Source: Glebionis coronaria (Eukaryota; Streptophyta; Magnoliopsida; Asterales; Asteraceae). Taken from it: a stretch of DNA of 64,000 bases. The stretch is from NCBI GenBank assembly GCA_025667525.1, contig JANFOE010002294.1:1-64000 (forward strand). Reading direction: 5' to 3'. Of this stretch, positions 55,347 through 64,000 are shown piece by piece. Under the pieces are notes generated by a model that saw nothing but the letters and a program-made list of their open reading frames with translations, did not search any database and had not been told where the DNA came from. The translations under genes and the position numbers were made by a program. Within the stretch, counting starts at the first letter, position 1. Each line of letters starts with the position of its first letter.

Positions 55347-58037
55347 TGTAACACTCTCAATTTTCGTATTGGTACAGCGGAAGGGTCTTTTAGAGTGTTA
55401 CGTGATAGCACAATAACTCCAATCATAGACAACACATAAAAATGGTTGTACAAGGTTCAACATACATTCATTCGATAAAAAGTTTAAAGTGTACAACAGG
55501 TCCCAAATTATACAGGTCATTAAGTTTACAAAACATAGATCGAATGAACATTTTTAATATTATGTGGGCCATCAGAGTCGATCTCCATCCGGATTACCTT
55601 CAAGCACCTGAGATAAAAACATGCAAAAATCATATCAGCGAATGCCGAGTGAATTCATAGAGTTTAATAAAACCGTTATATAAAACAATCATTGAAATCA
55701 GAACACAAGTATAATATCAGAAGTAAGTCCTCGTATTGCTAGTCAGGCAATATATAAATCAAGCATACATCTTAAACCGTCCATGAGACCGTAGCCTCAA
55801 TATTACCATTATAGGTAATATTATTATCGTTATTAGCATCGTCATTGGATTACATTTGGATTATTATTAGCCGCATGACATTGTTACCTTACTATGAAAA
55901 CAACGGGTCGCGAACCCGACAAACAATTTGCCCATCTAAGTTAGCGTGTCGTCACAAAAATCACGCTATGGAAATCTTCTCATACATAAATTCGCTTACC
56001 AATCAATGTGGTACGACGGGGATCAACCGTCAAGGCGCGAACTGGGGTGATCGTCCCCAAATAGTACTATCATATGCATAAGCGTCTACCAAATCCCGGT
56101 AGTTCATAATTCATGCTAATGGGACTTTGAGTGACATAACCTAATTACTAATAATCCTTTTTATCTCGTTTATAGGGTCATAGCATCATTCGGGTCCATA
56201 TCATTAAGCATACCATCGGGACTACTTGTGTTCTATTTTATCAAAAACTAGCATGTTATCTCCCTCGCGGGTTTACAAATCATTTTATAAAACATTTAAA
56301 AGAGTGCGAGGCTATGAACTCACGTTGATAATGAAAGGCGGATTATCGGCTACGGGCGTGCTTCGGTCACGGAAACCTATATAAATAATAATCGGTCTTA
56401 GACTTTTGTCCAATGACTTTATCAAAATAACAATATACATATGATGATTTTGTACATATGATGATGATCAAGTGGGTTTATATATCCTTGTTTACTCATT
56501 TTAGTGTTTATGTATTGGTAACTTTTTACTAGTTTACTAGTTTTATCTATTTACATGGCTTAAGTCCAGTAAGCTTATTATAAGTTCTTTAACTTGTATT
56601 GGTTCATTTTATACTTATATTATCAGTATTTACACTTTACATGTTGGGCTCAAATTGGTTAAGCCCAATAAGTAGTTTTTATAAGTGTTTAACTTATTTA
56701 GTCCAATTATTAGTCCAATATGCTTACTTAGCTCGTTAATGTCCGTATGTCCTATAGTTCGGGTTTTATCGGTTTTTACTTGTATTAGATATTTATATAT
56801 CTGTATATGACTTTTAAAAACTTTACATTAGACGGGTTTGATCGTCTAAGTTTTAATTGGCGAACAACGTTAATTTTACGGTAATAGCCGAAAAAGTCGT
56901 AAAAATCAAGTTTATAGTTTTTATAACTTATAAATCTTATTCAACTACCATTTTTATAAATTGTCCATTTATTAAACCTTATACATATTTATATAAATGA
57001 AATTCATAAGTTAGTGGGTTTTAATTTCACATTTTATACTATATAATTTGAGTGCTTATATAATAGTATTAAACATTAATTCTTCAAAATCTGATTTTTA
57101 TTTTCACCTTCACCATTTTATTATCATATATTCATCATGTACATATACAACAAGAAAGAAAATACATTTGATCTTTACAAAAATAACAAGAGAAAATGGA
57201 AAGGATGATCTTCTTTACCAACCAAGAGTATATCTTGTTTTTGGAAGACAACAACTTGATGAACACCAAATATATCTCCAAGATCATCAAACACCAAGAA
57301 AGTTTGTTGAGAAATCAGCCCTAGGACACAATCAAATCACCTCCTTTGTTGTTAAAATGGCCACCAAGCAATCAAGGCTTCAAGGTTACTCCATAATATA
57401 GCTAGATAACAAGTATCTTGTGGCTAGAAAAGATCAAATGGGGTGTTTGTTCTTGAATATGGGACGGCAAGGGTGGGAGTATTGAGAGAGTTTTTTGGTT
57501 GGTATTGCATGTGTGAATGGTAGTATGTGTTTAGTTTGATGGTTTTAGCTAGAAACTAGCTTAAGTTGTAAGCTTAAGCTTACACTTGTAAGTAACAAGT
57601 TTTTTTTTTTTTTGAACGGCTTTGTAAGTAACAAGTTAACATGATGCCACATCTTTGATGTGGTGTCATGTGTGAGACGTCCCATGTGTAGTGGGGTGGG
57701 ATAATGTATTTTGTCCCACCTCACTAATTTACGGGTATTCCTCGATTCTAGTTTCCTCGATTTACGTGCCCTCGGGTCGTTTCACGAAAAACGTTTTTAT
57801 AAATTATGAATCAACGGAACAAAACGAATCCAATAAAAATTGTCTCATCAAAAACGGAGTTCAAAAACGTAAATACGTAATCCTAAGGTTTCCGGTTTAA
57901 TCGTAAAGGACGCTAAATTATGCACGTAAGCCCAAATTTAAATCCGTAAATTGTGAGTTCAACAACCAACACAAAAATAAGTTTCAAAATATTATACGAG
58001 AAAATAATTCACTACCTGAAAATGTTAGATTGTCACA
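55347..58037 (-). repeat. 3' LTR of the younger Tekay element
   Basis: 2691 bp, TGTAACACTCTC to GATTGTCACA. Long LTRs are usual for this clade. It contains a tiny insertion at 57602-57621. Confidence 0.88.
57586..57637 (-). mobile_element. 20-bp retroposon remnant with 16-bp target duplication
   Basis: TTGTAAGTAACAAGTT occurs at 57586-57601 and again at 57622-57637. Between them is T12-GAACGGCT, which on the minus strand is AGCCGTTC followed by poly(A). A long target duplication and poly(A) tail are hallmarks of LINE-driven retroposition, so this seems to be the extreme 3' end of a 5'-truncated SINE or LINE. Confidence 0.7.
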
Positions 58038-58054
58038 GCTTTTCCTCCTAAAAG
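58038..58054 (-). promoter_or_regulatory. polypurine tract of the younger Tekay element
   Basis: Minus-strand TTTTAGGAGGAAAAGC abuts the LTR. Confidence 0.8.
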
Positions 58055-58078
58055 GGATCAACGTCCTCGTGATCCATT

Positions 58079-58282
58079 TCATTTGGATGTCCGTTTCTTA
58101 TTGAAATCGAAGAGGTGCGGATATTTCTTCCACATTTCATCCTCTCGTTCCCAAGTATATTCCGGTCCATGCTTTGAATTCCATCGGATCTTGACAATAG
58201 GTATCCGACTTTGTTTCAGTTGCTTTACCTCACGATCCATAACCTCTACGGGCTCTTCGATAAAATGCGACTTCTCACCTAT
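58079..58282 (-). pseudogene. Tekay chromodomain
   Basis: In frame with the integrase tail but after a TGA at 58283-58285. Encodes FIEEPVEVMDREVKQLKQ, IPIVKIRWNSKHGPEYTWER and YPHLF, a chromodomain with its aromatic residues, which in chromoviruses directs integration to marked chromatin. The natural stop is TGA at 58079-58081. The TGA at 58283 most likely came from CGA. Confidence 0.88.
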
Positions 58283-58285
58283 TCA

Positions 58286-58705
58286 AACCTTATCTAACGA
58301 AACTTTCTCATCACTCACTGCTAGACATTTCTTCAGATTAGATACATGGAATGTGTTGTGAACACCATGAAGTTCTGGGGGTAACTCTAGTTTGTAAGCC
58401 ACCGGACCTACTCTAGATAAAATCTTAAAGGGTCCAATATAACGGGGATTCAATTTTCCTCGCTTTCCAAATCTTATAACGCCTTTCCATGGCGATACTT
58501 TCAACATTACTTGGTCACACACTTTAAACTCCATTGGATTCCGCCGCACATCCGCGTAACTTTTCTGTCTACTACGGGCAGTCAACAACCTATTCTTAAT
58601 CTGAACTATCATCTCCGTAGTCTCCCGGATCAATTCCGGTCCCGTGAGCTGGGTATCCCCAACTTCACTCCAACATACAGGAGATCTACACTTCCTACCA
58701 TACAA
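58286..58705 (-). pseudogene. Tekay integrase C-terminal part
   Basis: Encodes [70 protein letters not shown] and YIGPFKIL (GPY/F-type motif), ending [11 protein letters not shown]. One frame away from the catalytic core, because of a one-base change near 58700. Confidence 0.92.
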
Positions 58706-59421
58706 AGCTTCAACGGTGCAGCCTTAATACTAGAATGGTAACTATTGTTATACGAAAACTCTGCTAACGGCAAATGTTTATCCCAATTCTTACCAAAATC
58801 TAACACACAAGCTCTCAACATATCTTCTAGTGTTTGTATAGTCCTTTCACTCTGCCCATCAGTCTGGGGGTGATAAGCAGTGCTCATGTCGAGATTCGTT
58901 CCCAAAGATCTTTGGAGAGATTTCCAAAAATTCGATGTGAATCTAGGATCTCGATCTGAAATGATCGATACAGGCACTTCATGCTTGCATACAACATTCT
59001 CAAGGTATATACGAGTCAGCTTCTCCAGTGAGAACTGCTCTTTAACCGGAATGAAGTGTGCTGATTTGGTCAGTCTATCGACAATGACCCAAATCGAGTT
59101 GTTTCCAGATGATGTTCTAGGAAGCTCGGTAATAAAGTCCATCGTAATTCGCTCCCACTTCCATTCAGGAATCTTTGGCTGTTGAAGTAGTCCTGATGGC
59201 TTTTGATGTTCCGCTTTAACTCTAGCACAAGTCAAGCATTGAATAACATACATAGCAATATCAGCTTTCATATTCGGCCACCAGTACAACTTCTTCAAAT
59301 CATGGTACATCTTATCAGATCCCGGATGAATGGAATACTTAGATTTATGGGATTCTAACATAATCAAGTCTCTTAAGCCTCCAAACTTAGGTATCCACAT
59401 ACGACCTCTTAAGCATTTCAC
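58706..59421 (-). pseudogene. Tekay integrase zinc-binding and catalytic core
   Basis: HHCC motif ([20 protein letters not shown]), then catalytic residues in [18 protein letters not shown] and [15 protein letters not shown] at 59422-59424 precedes it, probably from a Trp codon. The frame is intact up to the shift near 58700. Confidence 0.92.
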
Positions 59422-59424
59422 TCA

Positions 59425-60015
<591 letters not shown>

Positions 60016-60018
60016 CTA

Positions 60019-61028
60019 AACGAAAGGTTTATTCTTCTGGGTAAGCTTAGTCAAGGGTTTAGCTATCAAAGAAAATTCTTTAATGAATCGCCTATAATAG
60101 CCAGCCAATCCTAAGAACTGTCGCACTTCCGTTGGCGTTGTCGGTGCAGACCAATTCTTAATGGCTTCAACCTTTGCAGGATCAACATGAATTCCATCTT
60201 TGTTAATCACATGACCAAGAATATGCACAAAATCTAACCAGAAATCACATTTCGAAAACTTAGCATACAATCTTTCATCCTTCAACAAATTCAAAACAAT
60301 CCTTAAATGTTCTCTATGTTCATCTTCATTCTTAGAATAGATTATAATATCGTCAATAAACACAATCACAAATTTATCTAAGTAGGGCTTGCACACTCGA
60401 TTCATTAAATCCATGAAAACCGCAGGTGCGTTAGTTAACCCAAATGGCATTACTTGAAATTCATAGTGTCCATAACGAGTTCTAAATACAGTTATAGGAA
60501 TATCTTCTTCACGGACGCGAAGTTGGTGATATCCTGACCGCAAATCTATCTTAGAATACACACTAGATCCTTGTAGTTGATAAAACAAATCATCAATCCT
60601 AGGTAAAGGATATCGATTTTTTTTAATTGTTAACTTATTCAGCTCCCTATAATCAATGCACATACGGAAAGATCCATCCTTCTTCTTAACGAACAAGACT
60701 GGAGCTCCCCAAGGCGACGAGCTCGGTCGAATAAAACCTTTATCAGACAACTCCTTAAGTTTCTCAGATAACTCCTTTAATTCAGAAGGGGCTAATCGGT
60801 AAGGCGCACGTGCCACCGGTGCAGCACCAGGAATTAAATCGATTCGAAACTCTACTTGCCTTATCGGTGGAAGTCCGGGTAAATCTTTAGGAAATACCTC
60901 AGGAAATTCACAAATAATAGGTACATCTTCCAATCGTTTCTCCTTAGACTCATTCCCGGTCACTTGAGCTAAGAATAACTCACAACCGTTCCTGGTGTAC
61001 TTTTGGACTTTAATACATGAATCGATTT
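60019..61028 (-). pseudogene. Tekay reverse transcriptase
   Basis: Open from the frameshift near 61030 to a TAG at 60016. Contains [73 protein letters not shown], catalytic FIDD in [14 protein letters not shown], and [13 protein letters not shown]. Complete and well preserved. In intact relatives it is fused to Gag and protease; here a TGA one frame away ends Gag at 61029-61031. Confidence 0.93.
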
Positions 61029-62588
61029 TCAAACGGATTCACCTCGATTACCATCAATTACTAACGTCCTATTCCTAAGAGGAATCTTAACCTTCTTTTC
61101 TCCACATAAAATAGTAGCATTATTCAACGACAACCAATCCATACCAATAATAATATCAAAACTACCTAATTCTATCAACATCAAATCAATCGGAAAGGAA
61201 TAGTTCAAGAGATTTAGAGAGCATCCTTCTAATAGCTTATTAGTTTTCACTAATTTACCATCAGCCAATTCCACCTCGTAACTGGTATTTATCTCAACAG
61301 GTTCAATGTCAATAAGGGCACTAAATTTAGTGGATACAAAGCTCCTATCAGCACCCGAATCAAATAAAGCAACAGCATAATGATTGTTGAGTAAAAACGT
61401 ACCGATAACGACATTCGGATCCTCTTTCTTCACCTCAATTGTTCCAAGTTGATAGACACCACCCTGGGGGTTTCTTCCAGGTACAATCGCTTTCAACTTG
61501 GGGCATTCCGATTTCCTATGACCTTCTTCATTACAGTTGAAGCAAATGGTTCCCTTCTTACACCTTTCAACCTTGTGTCCAAACTTTCCGTAATTTCGGC
61601 ACTTCCAGCAGTCGCCAGCATGCCTCTTGTTTCCACACTTAGGACATCTATCATCGTTGCGCGGTGTATTGTTGGTAAGAGCATTTGCATTCCCCTTTCT
61701 CTGGTTCTGACGGCGATTGAAATTCTTCCTATTATCACCTTTATCTACACGATCACCGTCACCCTTTCTTTTTTCACCAACACGGGCTTCATCTTCCGTA
61801 TCCTGAATTATCTGTCCAATGAGTTGGTAAGCCATTCGAACAGCATCATCAATGGTCAGTGGTTTAGATGATGTCACGTCCCCCCGGATATTCCTGGTCA
61901 ACCCTTTAATATATTGCTCAATTCGGATCTCTTCGAGTTCCACCAATCGAGGACATAGCAAGTCCAACTCATGGAATCGGTTTGTGTAACTATCAATGTC
62001 CACACCTTTCATTCTCAAATGAATCAACTCTTGTTCTAACCTAATGATCACACTACGGGGACAAAACTCCAAAGTCATCCACTTCTTAATTTCAGCCCAA
62101 GGAGTAGCATTAGCAGCATCAATACCCATGAAAGCAATTCTCCCGTTCCACCAAGTCAACGCACGACCTTTAAGAGTAGCCATAGCAAAAGTCACCTTAT
62201 CTTCCTCCTTACACTTACTAATCCGAAACACCGACTCAATCTTCTCAATCCACTGGCTTAATCCTACAACACCTTTAGTTCTATTAAAAGGTAGAGGTTC
62301 ACACTTCATGAACGTCATATAAGTACAACCACCAACTTCAGGTGCATTAGTTCCAAGTCCTCCTATATTTCCTCCAGCATTAACATTCACATTATTAGCA
62401 TTCACATTCACATTATTACCGCCAATTCCACTACCGCCAGCTCCACTACCTCCAGGTCCACTACCGCCAGCTCCACTACCGCCAGCTTCATTTCTAGCAT
62501 TTGCCATAAATTTAGTCATAGATGCGGTAACTTGCTCCGTAATAATCCTACGTACATCATCCTCAGTCACAGCCTTCTTGGGCGGCAT
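61029..62588 (-). CDS. Tekay Gag and protease
   Basis: 519 codons from [20 protein letters not shown] Gly/Ser then Asn/Val repeat linker (residues 35-80), capsid ([59 protein letters not shown]), then Cys-rich nucleocapsid with [30 protein letters not shown] and the canonical [14 protein letters not shown], then protease with [14 protein letters not shown] and IIGMDWL. Ends at a TGA created by a one-base shift where RT should follow. Confidence 0.92.
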   Translation of the reverse strand: MPPKKAVTEDDVRRIITEQVTASMTKFMANARNEAGGSGAGGSGPGGSGAGGSGIGGNNVNVNANNVNVNAGGNIGGLGTNAPEVGGCTYMTFMKCEPLPFNRTKGVVGLSQWIEKIESVFRISKCKEEDKVTFAMATLKGRALTWWNGRIAFMGIDAANATPWAEIKKWMTLEFCPRSVIIRLEQELIHLRMKGVDIDSYTNRFHELDLLCPRLVELEEIRIEQYIKGLTRNIRGDVTSSKPLTIDDAVRMAYQLIGQIIQDTEDEARVGEKRKGDGDRVDKGDNRKNFNRRQNQRKGNANALTNNTPRNDDRCPKCGNKRHAGDCWKCRNYGKFGHKVERCKKGTICFNCNEEGHRKSECPKLKAIVPGRNPQGGVYQLGTIEVKKEDPNVVIGTFLLNNHYAVALFDSGADRSFVSTKFSALIDIEPVEINTSYEVELADGKLVKTNKLLEGCSLNLLNYSFPIDLMLIELGSFDIIIGMDWLSLNNATILCGEKKVKIPLRNRTLVIDGNRGESV

Positions 62589-62878
62589 AGTTCTATAATT
62601 TCACAATTTCAAAGTATTAAGCATTCACCCAACAAGGGATCCATATAATATGGATTGAATTCATAATCAAGGTACAAATAAGGCACAATAGGGAATTCAA
62701 GACAAGATACATATTTCATTCGATTTGAAATAAAAGCATTGTCTTAGTTACATCCCATATCAAAGTTCTAGCACTATATATACTCAAAATTCGTGTCAGG
62801 TCTACTACTAACAACTCGGATTAGTCAAAGCTACAAAAGTACAAAAGATACAAAGGTCACTACTAAATACAGACTGGT

Positions 62879-63613
62879 CTACTGAGAACCGCCAGATGGT
62901 CCATCATCCATCGTCTTCTGTATCTTTGTCGGACGATCACTAGACACATCTTCAGCTGGGCGCTTACGCATCACTCCTCTTTCAACCATGTTAGCATAAA
63001 ATCTACTATTCCAACCCATGGATATATTCAACTCCTTCTCAACTTTATCACGCATCGCACGAGCTATACTCAACTGAATCTCCATAGAATTCACCTTTTT
63101 CTTAATAGCAGCAAACTCACCACTTTCTAACACCGATAACCTCCTAAAAGCCCCATTCAAACCACGCTCTACATCAGTCAAATCCAAACTAAGCAATTCC
63201 CGCTCTTTCTCACCAACCTTCGTCTTTGACTCCAAATAAGCAACTTGAGTCTGAACAACACCTAATCCAATCTCTGTCATACTACTCTTAACACGGGAAG
63301 CATCTAGATCACGTCTCAAGGCCCATGGTGCAAGACCATCAATATGAGTAGCCTCTCGAGCACTAGACGACTCTCCTATCACACGTCTACGAGTAGCAAT
63401 ACCATCAGTACCGTCAGGTGCATTATCATCCTCATCCTCCTCTGATTCAGAATCAGATTTAGACGATTCAGACATTTCATCCCTAGGTAGCTCAACCTCA
63501 GAATCAGACAAATAAACTGGTGGGGGTAAAGGCTCGCCCTCTGGAACATCATAAGGGTAAATAAGCTCAGCTTCCTCATCATCATCAACCTCATCGTTGT
63601 CACACCCCACCAT
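62879..63613 (-). CDS. ORF upstream of Tekay gag: acidic, coiled coil, NLS-like
   Basis: 245 codons from the Met at 63613 (the frame extends 12 codons further to 63649). Very acidic N-terminal half (DNDEVDDDEEAEL, SESEEDEDDNAPD), then a helical region with heptad-like spacing (about residues 120-215, including VGEKERELLSLDLTDVERGL), and a basic C-terminus MRKRPAEDVSSDRPTKIQK that looks like a bipartite nuclear localisation signal. It sits between gag and the expected 5' LTR, same strand, 290 bp ahead of gag. I do not recognise a family. Confidence 0.65.
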   Translation of the reverse strand: MVGCDNDEVDDDEEAELIYPYDVPEGEPLPPPVYLSDSEVELPRDEMSESSKSDSESEEDEDDNAPDGTDGIATRRRVIGESSSAREATHIDGLAPWALRRDLDASRVKSSMTEIGLGVVQTQVAYLESKTKVGEKERELLSLDLTDVERGLNGAFRRLSVLESGEFAAIKKKVNSMEIQLSIARAMRDKVEKELNISMGWNSRFYANMVERGVMRKRPAEDVSSDRPTKIQKTMDDGPSGGSQ

Positions 63614-64000
63614 GGCAAAACATGGGGCGCGACGTATGGATATCATCACAACATGGCGTGTCTATAGAGATAACTATATGAAATAAGAAATGTCGTAAAA
63701 ATGGTGACACGAAGGTCATGACAATATCTCAACAAATGCAAGGGGTCTAGGTAAGTAAGTAACAGTCCTACTTCTTACCCAAGACAACAAATATCATACC
63801 AAAACAATCCTATGTGTGCCACAGTATCACTTATTAAAATGAACAAACAAATAAAACTAAGAAGGAAACGGGGATATCCTTCTATATGCATTCCTACTCT
63901 CTCCAAGTCCTAGCCACTTAAGTTCTCATGCTTAACCATAGTATCACCTGAAAGAGACACTAAAACACGTCAACATATAGTTGGTGAGAGTCATAGGTTT
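63614..64000. other. leader of the Tekay element, no gene seen
   Basis: AT-rich non-coding DNA towards the expected 5' LTR outside the window. Confidence 0.5.

Overview
This is plant nuclear DNA with no bacterial-style operons. It is AT-rich and almost wholly made of LTR retrotransposons, simple repeats, a short satellite array and small gene relics. I see no intact host gene. The polyprotein families, above all the Ty1/copia family with a very long coiled-coil Gag extension, look to me like those common in Asteraceae (Anthemideae such as Tanacetum). That host assignment is recalled knowledge and was not searched. All recognisable LTR elements lie on the minus strand, so the element 5' end is always at the higher coordinate.

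Layout. 1-317 is an (AT)n microsatellite; 318-4805 is AT-rich DNA with a PPR-protein relic (3195-3425) and hAT-like sequence. A decayed Ty3 chromovirus (4811-21960, target duplication TGCAT) has its gag split by a 12.2-kb Ty1/copia element, here copia-1 (9457-21625, target duplication CCATC). 21966-26469 is non-coding with a possible P450 scrap. Then come a candidate SINE, a TA microsatellite and a satellite of about 173 bp (26771-28396), followed by the eroded remains of an old Tekay-like chromovirus (28690-31781) with its 5' LTR from 31782.

That LTR is interrupted by an Athila-like Ty3 element (34487-54589, target duplication TGGTG). The Athila gag is in turn interrupted by a pol-less copia-type element, copia-2 (43212-52139, target duplication GTACT), whose two 344-bp LTRs differ at one base. 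To the right, the old LTR resumes, followed by a stray LTR tail and then a younger Tekay chromovirus (55347 to beyond the window end) with Gag, PR, RT, RNase H, IN and a chromodomain, disabled by nonsense codons and frameshifts. An acidic coiled-coil ORF lies upstream of its gag.

How the parts relate. Copia-1 is a possible autonomous-type relative of copia-2. They share LTR core motifs, a long non-coding 3' region with a 200-bp tandem duplication, a Gag-extension protein, and a repeated unit of several consecutive hairpins whose stems change in a compensatory way. Copia-1 has about two hairpin units and copia-2 has six. Copia-2 has lost capsid, zinc knuckle and pol but keeps a nearly open 735-codon frame with an unrecognised N-terminus, and its LTRs say it moved recently. 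This is my best candidate for an undescribed system: a non-autonomous retrotransposon that carries its own Gag-like accessory protein and an amplified structured RNA element. Separately, three unrelated elements carry dense arrays of the same CGGAA core in their leader or LTR.
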